Shown piece after piece: positions 18,070-27,375 of a stretch of 64,000 nucleotides of DNA (positions are counted from its first letter, which is position 1; every line of letters begins with the position of its first letter). The notes beneath the pieces are model-generated. The model was not told where the DNA came from, did no database searches, and saw only the letters and a list, made by a program, of their open reading frames with translations. The stretch is from contig NZ_CP035934.2 of the NCBI RefSeq assembly GCF_003024525.3, forward strand, positions 2,666,001 to 2,730,000, written 5' to 3'. Position numbers and translations under genes: made by a program. The DNA comes from Acinetobacter cumulans. Its GTDB lineage: Bacteria > Pseudomonadota > Gammaproteobacteria > Pseudomonadales > Moraxellaceae.

Positions 18070-18438
18070 TTATCCTGCATTGAGGTGCTGTTTTATCACA
18101 TCAATTAATTGTTTTTCGTCTACAGGCTTTGTTAAATAATCACATGCGCCTTGACGCTTACCCCAAACACGGTCTGTTGCTTGGTCCTTTGTGCTTACAA
18201 TCACAATTGGAATGTGCTTCGTTGTTGAACCACGTGCAATTTGACGAGTTGCCTGAAAACCGTTTACACCTGGCATGACCACATCCATGAGGACGAGGTC
18301 CGGAAGTTCTGCTTGTGCGACTGTTACACCGTCTGCACCATTTGACGCCTCAAGAACTTCAAAGCCATGTTTGCCTAAAATTTCTTTGAATCGAAATGTT
18401 TCTGTCGGTGAATCATCTACAATCAAAATACGTGTCAT
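18070..18438 (-). CDS. pilH: PilH, single-domain response regulator
   Basis: A 122-residue receiver domain with acidic pair D8-D9, phospho-acceptor D52 (LVLMDVVMPG), T/S switch residue in VIVSTKD and K in LTKPVD. The longest frame begins at a TTG whose following bases are themselves the Shine-Dalgarno (GGGGAAAGG), so the ATG at 18438 (MTRILIVDDS) is taken as the start. With ChpA it controls pilus retraction and limits PilG signalling in related bacteria. Confidence 0.94.
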   Translation of the reverse strand: MTRILIVDDSPTETFRFKEILGKHGFEVLEASNGADGVTVAQAELPDLVLMDVVMPGVNGFQATRQIARGSTTKHIPIVIVSTKDQATDRVWGKRQGACDYLTKPVDEKQLIDVIKQHLNAG

Positions 18439-18466
18439 GCCTTTCCCCAATAAAAAATAAAACTAA

Positions 18467-18850
18467 TTAAGCAGTTACGTGGTTACGAATCGCATTCAAT
18501 AATTCATCTTTACTGAATGGTTTTGTTAGGTATTCGTCTGAACCCACGACACGGCCTTTCGCCTGATCAAATAAACCGTCTTTACTTGACAGCATTACGA
18601 CTGGAATATTTTGATAATTTTGCGAATTTTTAATTAATGCGCATGTTTGGTAGCCATCTAAGCGAGGCATCATAATATCAACAAACACAATGTCTGGATT
18701 TGCTTCAGCAATTTTTGACAAGGCTTCAAAGCCATCTACTGCAGTCACAACTTCACAACCTTCACGTTGAAGAAGAGTTTCTGCTGTACGGCGAATAGTT
18801 TTTGAGTCGTCAATTACCATGACTTTTAGATTTTGAAATTTATCGTCCAT
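18467..18850 (-). CDS. pilG: PilG, single-domain response regulator
   Basis: A 127-residue receiver domain with D14-D15, phospho-acceptor D58 (IVFVDIMMPRLDG) and LTKPFS near the C-terminus. It is the first gene of the leftward pilGHIJ-chpA operon and has a good Shine-Dalgarno (GGAAGG). In related species PilG promotes pilus extension and adenylate cyclase activation. The 289-bp A/T-rich region up to the divergent gene at 19140 must hold the operon promoter; no single promoter stands out. Confidence 0.95.
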   Translation of the reverse strand: MDDKFQNLKVMVIDDSKTIRRTAETLLQREGCEVVTAVDGFEALSKIAEANPDIVFVDIMMPRLDGYQTCALIKNSQNYQNIPVVMLSSKDGLFDQAKGRVVGSDEYLTKPFSKDELLNAIRNHVTA

Positions 18851-19139
18851 TTAAAGACCCTTCCCAAAATATGGATATATAGAATGCTGGAATTTTATTC
18901 GCAGTTACTTTTAGTTAACAGTTGTTAACATTTTTAACATATATTTACTTTCATTTTCAATGAACATTTTCTGCTCAAGCACACAGTATTTTTCAATACT
19001 ATTAACAGCTTCACACTTTCCGATGACCAAGAATTTATTTTTAACTTGGAATAGTTTTTAATTCTCTATTTTAAGTCTAATATAGCACTATTATTACTTA
19101 AAAATAAGTAATTTAGTCAACTTTATATTGGGGAGCCCA

Positions 19140-19784
19140 ATGCGAAGTCAGTTTAGCGTAAATCACTCTTATATTGCTTATAAAAAAATGACCCAGAAAC
19201 TCATTTTAGTCTTAGTATTGGTATCACTAACTCCGTTTACTTTTGCGACTAATCCCCCTCAAAAAGCAACTTGGTTTCGTTATTATGATAGTAAAGGTGT
19301 TGCAAATGTAAGCACCAATGTTACACCTAACCATATTCGCTATGGCTACGAAGCACTTGATCAGAATATGCAAGTGATTAAACGTAATAGACCTTATAAT
19401 GCAGAAGCAGATATTAAGCAAGCGCCACAGCGCGCCGTGGCTGCCCAAAAATTAGCCGCAGACACACAACTAAAAAGTGCTTATAATAACAGCAGTGTAG
19501 CAAGTCAAAAAAAGAAAGAAATACTTACTGGAATTTCGAAACAACTTGTTTTCCAACAACAACAATTAAAGCAATTACAGGAAGACCGTATTATGTTTGT
19601 TCGTCAAGAACGTGAATACTCACGTAAAGGGCAACCTGTACCTGCACAATTACAAAGTATTTTAAATAATAACCAAAAAAATATCGTAGCGAAAAAACAA
19701 GATATTCAATCTTTACAAACGCGCTATCGAAATACAGTAGCCGAATACGACAAAATTATCACCCGCTTAAAAGCAATGGAATAA
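19140..19784 (+). CDS. exported DUF4124-like protein with C-terminal coiled coil
   Basis: A protein of about 214 residues. The hydrophobic signal segment is QKLILVLVLVSLTPFTFA, followed by ATWFRYYDSKGVANVSTNVTP, the DUF4124 pattern (aromatic, D-x-x-G, S/T). The C-terminal half is rich in Gln and Lys and predicted as coiled coil (KQLVFQQQQLKQLQEDR). The longest frame starts at a TTG; the ATG at 19140 follows GGGGAG by 5 nt and is preferred. An ATG at 19188 would give a shorter, more standard signal peptide but lacks a Shine-Dalgarno. Periplasmic location is inferred; function is unknown. It is divergent from pilG. Confidence 0.7.
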   Translation: MRSQFSVNHSYIAYKKMTQKLILVLVLVSLTPFTFATNPPQKATWFRYYDSKGVANVSTNVTPNHIRYGYEALDQNMQVIKRNRPYNAEADIKQAPQRAVAAQKLAADTQLKSAYNNSSVASQKKKEILTGISKQLVFQQQQLKQLQEDRIMFVRQEREYSRKGQPVPAQLQSILNNNQKNIVAKKQDIQSLQTRYRNTVAEYDKIITRLKAME

Positions 19785-19833
19785 TTTTGCAGTTTCAATT
19801 GCTTCTGTTGACAGCTGAATATAAAGGACGATT

Positions 19834-20961
19834 ATGCAATCAGCACAGCATTCAACGTATACCCCACTTACATTACAAGCGCGCTTAGCTTCAATTGGCT
19901 TAATTTGCTTAAGCCTTGCTCTCGTCGGATGTCAAAAAAGTGAACCCGTTGCCACTGAAAAACCAATCACTAAAGTTGAACTTATTCAGCAGGATTTAGT
20001 GCGCATTCAACATGGCAGTTCTGTCAGCAAGACCACTTTTACAGGCACTATTCGTGCTGTAAATCAAAGTACGATTCAAGCTCAAGTTACGGCAACAGCT
20101 ACTGCAGTGAATGCCCAAGTGGGTCAAACTGTGCAAAAAGGTCAAGTGCTGGTCCGCCTTAACAATCAAGACAATGCAGCACGTCTTGCCCAAGCACAGG
20201 CCAATTTAGCTTCAGCTCAAGCACAGGCCAATCAAGCCCGCCTTATGGTGCAACGTAAAGAACGCTTATTACAACAGGGCTTTGTATCAAAAGTAGAATA
20301 CGAACAAAGCAAAGTGGATTACCAAGCGCAATTAGAAAATACCAATGCGCAACAAGCCAATGTCAACATTGCGCGTAAAGCAGATCAGGACGGCACAATT
20401 ACCAGTCCAATCAGTGGTGTAATTACCAAGCGTCAAGTTGAGCCTGGTCAAACAGTCGCTGCGGGCGCAACTTTATTTGAAATTATCGATCCAGCACACT
20501 TAGAAATTCAGGCACTACTACCAAGCGATTCGCAGTCAGCATTAAAACTTGGCCAAGCCATTGAATATCGTATTCAAGGCAACAATAACCTATTGAATGC
20601 AACCTTAAGTCGAATTTCACCGATTGCCGATCCTGCCAGCCGTCAAATTGAATTTTTTGCCCAACCCAAAGAAGCCATTACTTCTTTGAGTATTGGTGCA
20701 TTTGTTGAAGGCCAAATTTTAGGTTCAGATCAAGTTTCGGGGCAATTAATTCCACTGAATACTGTACAAGACCTCGATAATAACCCTTATGTTTGGGTCG
20801 TGCGTCAAAATAAAATTGCTAAGGCCAGCATAAAAGTTTTAGAACAGCGCTACAGCACCAATATTGCTGTGGTAACAGGCTTAGAAGATAGCGATCTCGT
20901 AAGTCGCGTCAAGTTTAGCGACAATCAAATCCGACAAGATGTCAGTATCAGCAAAAACTAA
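19834..20961 (+). CDS. RND efflux periplasmic adaptor (membrane fusion lipoprotein)
   Basis: A 375-residue membrane fusion protein. The signal region ends in the lipobox L-V-G-C, so it is probably a lipoprotein at about Cys33. The lipoyl half-motifs (AQVGQTVQKGQVLVRLNNQD and SPISGVITKRQVEPGQTV) flank an alpha-hairpin rich in Ala and Gln. It links an inner-membrane RND pump to an outer-membrane channel. A Shine-Dalgarno AAAGGA precedes the ATG. The RND pump gene follows after 23 bp, but no outer-membrane factor gene is present, so a shared channel encoded elsewhere is likely. Substrates cannot be predicted. Confidence 0.9.
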   Translation: MQSAQHSTYTPLTLQARLASIGLICLSLALVGCQKSEPVATEKPITKVELIQQDLVRIQHGSSVSKTTFTGTIRAVNQSTIQAQVTATATAVNAQVGQTVQKGQVLVRLNNQDNAARLAQAQANLASAQAQANQARLMVQRKERLLQQGFVSKVEYEQSKVDYQAQLENTNAQQANVNIARKADQDGTITSPISGVITKRQVEPGQTVAAGATLFEIIDPAHLEIQALLPSDSQSALKLGQAIEYRIQGNNNLLNATLSRISPIADPASRQIEFFAQPKEAITSLSIGAFVEGQILGSDQVSGQLIPLNTVQDLDNNPYVWVVRQNKIAKASIKVLEQRYSTNIAVVTGLEDSDLVSRVKFSDNQIRQDVSISKN

Positions 20962-20984
20962 AATAACAAAGCAGGATAGCGGTT

Positions 20985-23900
20985 ATGTGGTTCACCCGAA
21001 TTAGTGTCAAATACCCTGTATTCACCATTATGATGATGTTCTGTCTGATGGTCTTAGGGCTCGCATCATGGCAACGCATGGGCGTCGAAGAGTTTCCAGA
21101 TGTCGACTTTCCTTTCGTGGTGGTCTATACCAACTATCCTGGCGCATCTCCAGAGTCGGTCGAATCTGAAATTACCAAGAAAATGGAAGATCAGATCAAC
21201 ACCATCTCTGGTTTAAAACAGGTTATTTCTAAATCTAGTGAAGGGTTATCAACAATTATCGTTGAATTTAATTTAGATGTGCCCTCCTCTGTTGCAGCGC
21301 AAGATATTCGCGACAAAATTGCACCCGTCAGTGCTCAATTTCGTGATGAAATTGATGACCCCATTGTAGAACGCTATGACCCGACGGCTAGTGCGGTCAT
21401 GTCGATTGTATTTGAATCTAAAAATATGTCTCTGCGTGATCTAAGCTCGTATTTAGATCAACGTATCGTACCGCAGCTCAGAACAGTCAGTGGTGTGGGG
21501 ACTGTTAACCTGTTGGGTGACTCACAACGCCAAATCCGTATTCAAATTGAGCCTCAAAAACTGCAAAGTTTTGGTATTGGTATTGATAAGGTTTTGAATA
21601 CCTTAAAAAATGAAAACATTGAAGTACCTGGCGGTACGCTCGATCAAGCCACCTCTGAACTTGTCGTCGAAATTAAATCGCGTGTGATCCACCCGCAGTC
21701 TTTTGGTGACTTGGTGATTGCCAATAAAAATGGCGCGCCCATTTTTTTAAAGCAAGTCGCCAAAATTGAAGATAGCCAAGCGGAAATGGAATCCAGCGCT
21801 TTCCTAAATGGTAAAGCTGCCGTGGCTATTGATATTTTAAGAAGCTCTGACTCGAATGTTATTCAGGTCGTGGATAATACTCGTAAAACATTAGAACGTA
21901 TTAAAACCCAATTGCCAGAAGGCACAACAGCTGAGATTGTTGTTGATTCTTCCAAAGGGATTCGTGGCAGTATTAAAGATGTCGCGCGCACAATTGTAGA
22001 AGGTGCTATTTTAGCCATCTTTATTGTCTTACTGTTTTTAGGCTCATTCCGCTCTACAGCCATTACAGGTCTGACTTTACCTATTGCATTACTTGGCACC
22101 TTAACCTTTATTTGGGCCTTCGGCTTCACCATCAACATGATGACCTTACTGGCTTTATCACTCAGTATTGGTCTATTGATTGATGATGCGATTGTGGTTC
22201 GGGAAAATATTGTGCGTCATGCTGATATGGGCAAAGACCATGTGACTGCTGCATTAGATGGTACCAAAGAAATTGGTTTGGCCGTATTAGCGACCACACT
22301 GACGATTGTCGCTGTGTTTTTACCAGTGGCTTTCATGGGCGGGATTATTGGTCGCTTCTTTTATCAATTTGGTGTGACTGTAAGTACAGCTGTACTGATT
22401 TCAATGTTTGTCAGCTTCACATTAGACCCGATGCTTTCCGCGCATTGGGCCGAAAAGCATAATCCAAATCAAAAGCCCAATGCCCTACAGCGCTTTTTCA
22501 ACTGGATTTCAAGCAAATTAGATAACTTGAGCCATCATTATGAAAAGCTCCTCAAACTTGCCTTGAGATTCCGTTTTGTAACCATTTTAGTTGCTGTTGC
22601 GTCACTATTTGGTGCCTTGGCATTATCTAAAATGATTGGGACAGAATTTGTACCTGTACCTGATAAAGGCGAAATTCGCATTAAATTTGAAACGCCTGTA
22701 GATGCCAGCTTGCAATATTCACAAGCCAAATTAAAACAGGTCGATGCCATTATTCGTGAACATCCAGAAGTTCGTTCAACGTATGGATCAATCAATAGCG
22801 TTACAGATCGTGGTAAAAACCATATTAGTATTCGTGTAGGTGTTACACCACGCACTGAACGCAAACAAACGCTCACCCAGCTCAACAATGAATTCCGCCA
22901 ACGATTGCAAAGTGTTGCAGGCATTACCATTACTTCTGTGGCTTCCGCGGATGAAACCGTGTCTGGCGGGCAAAAACCTGTGATGATTTCCATCAAAGGG
23001 CCCGACCTTGATGAACTTCAAAAAATTTCCGATCGCTTTATGCATGAAGTGGCAAAAATTGATGGCATTGTCGATTTAGAAAGCTCATTAAAAGAACCAA
23101 AACCAACTTTAGGTGTACATATTAATCGTGTAGTGGCCAGTGACTTAGGCTTATCAGTGAATCAAATCGCTAATGTGGTCCGTCCATTGATTGCAGGTGA
23201 CAACATCACCACTTGGAAAGATCCGAAAGGCGAAACCTACGATGTCAATGTGCGCTTAGCCGAAAATACTCGTCGCTTGCCAACTGACTTACAAAATATG
23301 TATATCACTTCGCAAAAAACCGATGCCACTGGTTTACCCGTACTTGTACCACTTTCTTCAGTGGCTAGTTTTGAAGAAACCTTAGGGGCCTCACAAATTA
23401 ACCGCCGTGATTTAGCACGTGAGGTCTTGGTACAAGCCAATACAGCGGGCCGACCTGCGGGTGACATTGGTGCAGACATTAAAAAAGTAGAAGATCAATT
23501 TGACTTGCCACCGGGCTATCGCTTTGCAACCCAAGGTGCCAATAAAGATATGGCTGAATCAGCAGGTTATGCCATTACAGCTATTACTTTATCGATTGTC
23601 TTTATCTACATTGTGCTGGGCTCACAATTTAATAGTTTTATTCATCCAGCAGCGATTATGGCTTCACTACCGCTATCGTTAATTGGTGTATTTTTAGCAT
23701 TATTTTTATTTAAATCGACCATGAACTTATTCTCCATCATTGGCATTATTATGTTGATGGGGCTGGTCACCAAAAATGCGATTCTACTAATCGACTTCAT
23801 TAAGAAAGCTATGGATGAAGGCACTTCACGTTATGATGCAATTATTGCTGCAGGTAAAACTCGACTGCGCCCAATTTTAATGACGACCAGTGCAATGGTC

Positions 23901-24089
23901 ATGGGTATGGTCCCTTTAGCCCTCGGCTTAGGTGAAGGTGGCGAACAAAGTGCACCTATGGCACATGCCGTGATTGGTGGTGTAATTACCTCTACCCTCC
24001 TAACATTGGTCGTGGTTCCCGTTATCTTCACCTATTTAGATGACTTTAAAATCTTTATGATGCGCCAATTTAAAAAAATCATGTCATAA
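20985..24089 (+). CDS. RND multidrug efflux permease (HAE-1 type)
   Basis: A 1034-residue inner-membrane proton/drug antiporter. The start [20 protein letters not shown], the porter motif [13 protein letters not shown] near residue 49, and the proton-relay aspartates D400-D401 in TM4 ([17 protein letters not shown]) are typical. A second internal repeat starts near residue 525 and ends with TM10-12 ([23 protein letters not shown]). Length is normal for AcrB-like proteins, and it resembles the MdtB/MexF-like side branch of the family rather than AdeB. It is co-transcribed with the adaptor and ended by a terminator. Confidence 0.93.
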   Translation: MWFTRISVKYPVFTIMMMFCLMVLGLASWQRMGVEEFPDVDFPFVVVYTNYPGASPESVESEITKKMEDQINTISGLKQVISKSSEGLSTIIVEFNLDVPSSVAAQDIRDKIAPVSAQFRDEIDDPIVERYDPTASAVMSIVFESKNMSLRDLSSYLDQRIVPQLRTVSGVGTVNLLGDSQRQIRIQIEPQKLQSFGIGIDKVLNTLKNENIEVPGGTLDQATSELVVEIKSRVIHPQSFGDLVIANKNGAPIFLKQVAKIEDSQAEMESSAFLNGKAAVAIDILRSSDSNVIQVVDNTRKTLERIKTQLPEGTTAEIVVDSSKGIRGSIKDVARTIVEGAILAIFIVLLFLGSFRSTAITGLTLPIALLGTLTFIWAFGFTINMMTLLALSLSIGLLIDDAIVVRENIVRHADMGKDHVTAALDGTKEIGLAVLATTLTIVAVFLPVAFMGGIIGRFFYQFGVTVSTAVLISMFVSFTLDPMLSAHWAEKHNPNQKPNALQRFFNWISSKLDNLSHHYEKLLKLALRFRFVTILVAVASLFGALALSKMIGTEFVPVPDKGEIRIKFETPVDASLQYSQAKLKQVDAIIREHPEVRSTYGSINSVTDRGKNHISIRVGVTPRTERKQTLTQLNNEFRQRLQSVAGITITSVASADETVSGGQKPVMISIKGPDLDELQKISDRFMHEVAKIDGIVDLESSLKEPKPTLGVHINRVVASDLGLSVNQIANVVRPLIAGDNITTWKDPKGETYDVNVRLAENTRRLPTDLQNMYITSQKTDATGLPVLVPLSSVASFEETLGASQINRRDLAREVLVQANTAGRPAGDIGADIKKVEDQFDLPPGYRFATQGANKDMAESAGYAITAITLSIVFIYIVLGSQFNSFIHPAAIMASLPLSLIGVFLALFLFKSTMNLFSIIGIIMLMGLVTKNAILLIDFIKKAMDEGTSRYDAIIAAGKTRLRPILMTTSAMVMGMVPLALGLGEGGEQSAPMAHAVIGGVITSTLLTLVVVPVIFTYLDDFKIFMMRQFKKIMS

Positions 24090-24102
24090 TTTTACCCAAC
24101 AC

Positions 24103-24140
24103 AATGAGGTGACTTGAAAAATGTACACCTCATTTTTTAT
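24103..24140 (+). terminator. rho-independent terminator after the RND operon
   Basis: AATGAGGTG pairs with CACCTCATT around a 14-nt loop and is followed by a T-run. A TATAAT at 24143-24148 directly after it is a likely -10 box for proS, though no good -35 was found. Confidence 0.8.
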
Positions 24141-24185
24141 TGTATAATCTCAGCTTTAACGCTTAATCTTTTTAGGACACCGTTC

Positions 24186-25901
24186 ATGCGCGCAAGCCGC
24201 TTTTTATTTGCAACGTTAAGAGAAACTCCAAACGATGCGGAAGTTATTTCTCATCAATTGATGCTTCGTGCGGGGATGATCCGTAAGTTAGCTTCTGGTT
24301 TATACACTTGGTTGCCTACAGGCGTTCGCGTATTAAATAAAGTAGAAGCGATTGTTCGTGAAGAAATGGATCGTGCAGGCTCTCTTCAAGTCTTAATGCC
24401 AGTCACACAACCCGCTTCACTTTGGGAAGAATCTGGTCGTTATGTACAATATGGTCCTGAACTACTTCGCTTTAAAGACCGCCATACCAATGATTTCGTA
24501 CTTGGGCCTACACACGAAGAAGTGATTACAGACCTTGCGCGTAATGAACTCAAAAGCTACAAGCAATTGCCTGCAAACTTCTACCAAGTTCAAACTAAAT
24601 TCCGTGATGAAATTCGTCCACGTTTTGGTGTAATGCGCTCACGTGAATTCGTTATGAAAGATGCTTACTCTTTCCACGTTGACCAAGAGTCACTGCAAGA
24701 AACCTATGACAATATGTATAACGCATATTGCCGTATCTTTACACGTCTGGGCTTAAACTTCCGCCCAGTACAAGCAGATACGGGTTCAATCGGTGGTTCA
24801 GGTTCACACGAATTCCATGTGCTTGCATCTAGCGGTGAAGACGATATCGCATTCTCGACTGAATCAGACTATGCAGCCAACGTAGAAATGGCTGAAGCTG
24901 TATTGGTTGGTGAGCGTGCTGCACCAAACAAAGCATTTGAATTGGTCGCAACGCCAGATCAAAAAACCATTGAAGATGTATCTGCTTTCTTAAAATCAGA
25001 TCCAGCTCAATCAGTTAAAGCTTTACTTGTTCAGGGCGTAGCAGAAGAAGGCAAAGCAGTTCCTGTTGTTGCATTATTCTTGCGTGGCGACCACGAGCTG
25101 AATGAAATTAAAGCTGAAAAACATCCTTTAATTGCATCACCATTAACATTTGCAACTGAAGAACAGCTGGCGCAATACGGTTTAACAGCTGGCTTCTGTG
25201 GTCCACAAGGTTTGGTTGAAAAAGGCCTTACTGTAATTGTAGACCGCGCAGCCTCTGTATTATCTGACTTTGTGGCAGGTGCAAACATTGTTGATCAACA
25301 CGCAGTTGGAGTGAACTGGGAGCGTGATGCCCAATTCACTGAAGTTTATGATTTACGTAATGTGGTTGAAGGTGATCCATCTCCAGATGGCAAAGGTACA
25401 CTGCAAATTAAACGTGGTATTGAAGTTGGTCACATCTTCCAATTGGGCCAAAAATACTCTGAAGCACTTGGCTGTAAAGTATTAGGTAAAGATGGTAAGC
25501 CATTAGTTGTAACAATGGGTTGTTATGGTATTGGTGTTACCCGTGTTGTTGCATCTGCCATTGAACAAAACTTTGATGACAAAGGCATTATTTGGCCTGC
25601 AGCGATTGCGCCATTTGAAGTTGCGATCGTACCAATGAATGCACATAAATCACCTCGTACTGTTGAAGCTGCTGAAGCGCTTTATGCAGAACTTCAAGCT
25701 GCAGGTTATGACGTGATTCTAGACGACCGTGACGAACGTCCAGGTGTGAAATTCTCTGACTTAGAAATCACAGGTATTCCACACCGTATTGTGATTGGTG
25801 AAAAAGGTTTGGATGCGGGTACTTTTGAATATAAAGGTCGCCGTGATGCTGAATCTGTAAATATCACTAAAGAAGAATTATTAGCTAAGATTGCTAAATA
25901 A
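24186..25901 (+). CDS. proS: prolyl-tRNA synthetase
   Basis: A 571-residue class II aminoacyl-tRNA synthetase that charges tRNA-Pro. Class II motifs are seen: motif 2 [27 protein letters not shown] segment (split as [13 protein letters not shown] and [11 protein letters not shown]) and motif 3 [12 protein letters not shown]. The central insertion (about residues 220-400) is the bacterial-type editing domain that removes mischarged alanine. The longest frame extends upstream to a TTG inside the preceding terminator; the ATG at 24186 ([13 protein letters not shown]) is the usual family start. A strong terminator follows. Confidence 0.97.
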   Translation: MRASRFLFATLRETPNDAEVISHQLMLRAGMIRKLASGLYTWLPTGVRVLNKVEAIVREEMDRAGSLQVLMPVTQPASLWEESGRYVQYGPELLRFKDRHTNDFVLGPTHEEVITDLARNELKSYKQLPANFYQVQTKFRDEIRPRFGVMRSREFVMKDAYSFHVDQESLQETYDNMYNAYCRIFTRLGLNFRPVQADTGSIGGSGSHEFHVLASSGEDDIAFSTESDYAANVEMAEAVLVGERAAPNKAFELVATPDQKTIEDVSAFLKSDPAQSVKALLVQGVAEEGKAVPVVALFLRGDHELNEIKAEKHPLIASPLTFATEEQLAQYGLTAGFCGPQGLVEKGLTVIVDRAASVLSDFVAGANIVDQHAVGVNWERDAQFTEVYDLRNVVEGDPSPDGKGTLQIKRGIEVGHIFQLGQKYSEALGCKVLGKDGKPLVVTMGCYGIGVTRVVASAIEQNFDDKGIIWPAAIAPFEVAIVPMNAHKSPRTVEAAEALYAELQAAGYDVILDDRDERPGVKFSDLEITGIPHRIVIGEKGLDAGTFEYKGRRDAESVNITKEELLAKIAK

Positions 25902-25913
25902 TTTTTTCTAAAT

Positions 25914-25940
25914 AAAAAACCCGCTTAATGCGGGTTTTTT
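25914..25940. terminator. bidirectional terminator
   Basis: AAAAAACCCGC and GCGGGTTTTTT pair around TTAAT. It closes proS on the plus strand and the four-gene exported-protein operon on the minus strand. Confidence 0.9.
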
Positions 25941-25951
25941 ATGATCACCGA

Positions 25952-27349
25952 TTAACAGAACTTCAGACCACCAAAGCAGTTCGACACAACCGTTTGGTTT
26001 TGCAATATTTGCGAGTTTAAAGCAATAGTTGCTGGCTTCGCTTGCGTATAATTACCCAAATCAATATTTAAAAGTTTCACTACAGGAGTATTAAATAGGG
26101 TACCCAATGATTCTCCTGTACCTGTTGTAATTCGGTTATTTTCATCTAATAAAAAGTCCGAAACTAAATTAGCCACCTGAGGTAGTACTGCCGAGATATC
26201 CACTTGATCTTTAGCTTGTAAATAGCCCAACTGAATTGGGTCTTTAAAGGACATCCACCAGCCTTTTTGGGCTGTATCTTGCACCTCAGTACCTGCCCAC
26301 TTCAAAGTCTCACTTTGTAAGGACAAATACCCTCCTGTACCAGATAATGGAATATTATGTACCATACTTAAAGACTGATTAAATGCAATTTCCATATTGA
26401 GGTTTTGAATATCTGAGCCTTCCCCCATTTTGAAAATTGCTTTTTTAGCCAAACCTAGAATCGGATCAAAAGTTACCAACAACTGATCATTAGCAAACAA
26501 ATCTTTTTGCGCTTGCGTCATGCTTGAATTGGCTGCTAAAGGAATAGATTTAATGCTTGCTGTAATACCTGATACATTCGCAACAGATAAACGCGAACCT
26601 GAAACGACGGTTTCTGGCATATTAAATTTCACATTAATACTTGGAACTGTTACACCCTTGTTGTCTGCAGCTGTTGAATCACTTTTAAATTCACGAGGAA
26701 ATTCCAAACCTAAGATACTGGCTGTAAGGTTCCCTTTAATTTCTTCAGTTTTTGAATCACCAAAGGTACTCTGCTTGGTATTTACATCACCTGTGGTGGC
26801 TGCCATTTTCATATAACCTGAAAAAGACTGAATACCATCTGAGGGGTTTACTGTATTGTCAGTACCTGCCGTCAACAGCCCACTAATGGCATCAGCACCT
26901 AAACGAAAGCCAACGACTTCACGTGTGGATGCTTTCCCCCCATTTTTAATTGCAAATTCAATAAATGGGTTGGTGATTTTTGCACTGGTGCTCGCACGAC
27001 CATTGGAATCATAAACTGGCACACCATTGGCATCAAAACTTGAAGGCATACCACTAATAGAAAGGTTTGAAATATCAATATCACATTTACCAGCACCCTT
27101 ATCACCACCACAGCCTAATTGTAGCGATTTAATATTGGTGTTTAGCTCCATCTCTGCGCCCAAGCCAAGTTTGAAGAATTCAACTTTTTCACTATTGGCA
27201 TTGGTATAAGTATAATTATCTTTCGAAAAATTCAGTAAAGCTTGACCGTCAACCGAAGATAATTCTGAATCCGATAGCGCCTGAAATGAAGTTGCATTCC
27301 CTGAAACCCACAAACTACTGACGATCGTCGCCACTAATATTTTTTTCAT
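25952..27349 (-). CDS. exported protein with N-terminal ALSDSELSSVDGQ motif (operon gene 4 of 4)
   Basis: A 465-residue protein with signal peptide MKKILVATIVSSLWVSGNAT, then FQALSDSELSSVDGQALL. Its four cysteines form two close pairs: a CX8C pair (LGCGG..GKCD, about residues 80-90) and a CX6C pair that ends the protein (NCFGGLKFC). The rest is rich in Ser, Thr, Asn and Gly with alternating hydrophobic residues, suggesting extended beta structure. The ATG at 27349 is preferred over 27358 because the Shine-Dalgarno AGGGA is 9 nt away from it. It resembles, from memory and uncertainly, Acinetobacter proteins labelled DUF6160 or Fil-type. It is the last gene before a bidirectional terminator. 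Function unknown. Confidence 0.75.
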   Translation of the reverse strand: MKKILVATIVSSLWVSGNATSFQALSDSELSSVDGQALLNFSKDNYTYTNANSEKVEFFKLGLGAEMELNTNIKSLQLGCGGDKGAGKCDIDISNLSISGMPSSFDANGVPVYDSNGRASTSAKITNPFIEFAIKNGGKASTREVVGFRLGADAISGLLTAGTDNTVNPSDGIQSFSGYMKMAATTGDVNTKQSTFGDSKTEEIKGNLTASILGLEFPREFKSDSTAADNKGVTVPSINVKFNMPETVVSGSRLSVANVSGITASIKSIPLAANSSMTQAQKDLFANDQLLVTFDPILGLAKKAIFKMGEGSDIQNLNMEIAFNQSLSMVHNIPLSGTGGYLSLQSETLKWAGTEVQDTAQKGWWMSFKDPIQLGYLQAKDQVDISAVLPQVANLVSDFLLDENNRITTGTGESLGTLFNTPVVKLLNIDLGNYTQAKPATIALNSQILQNQTVVSNCFGGLKFC

Positions 27350-27375
27350 TATTGTCATTCCCTGTAAAACTATAA

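Noticed and set aside
22538..22996. 152-residue minus-strand frame inside the RND pump gene
   Set aside because: Antisense shadow without start signals or family similarity.
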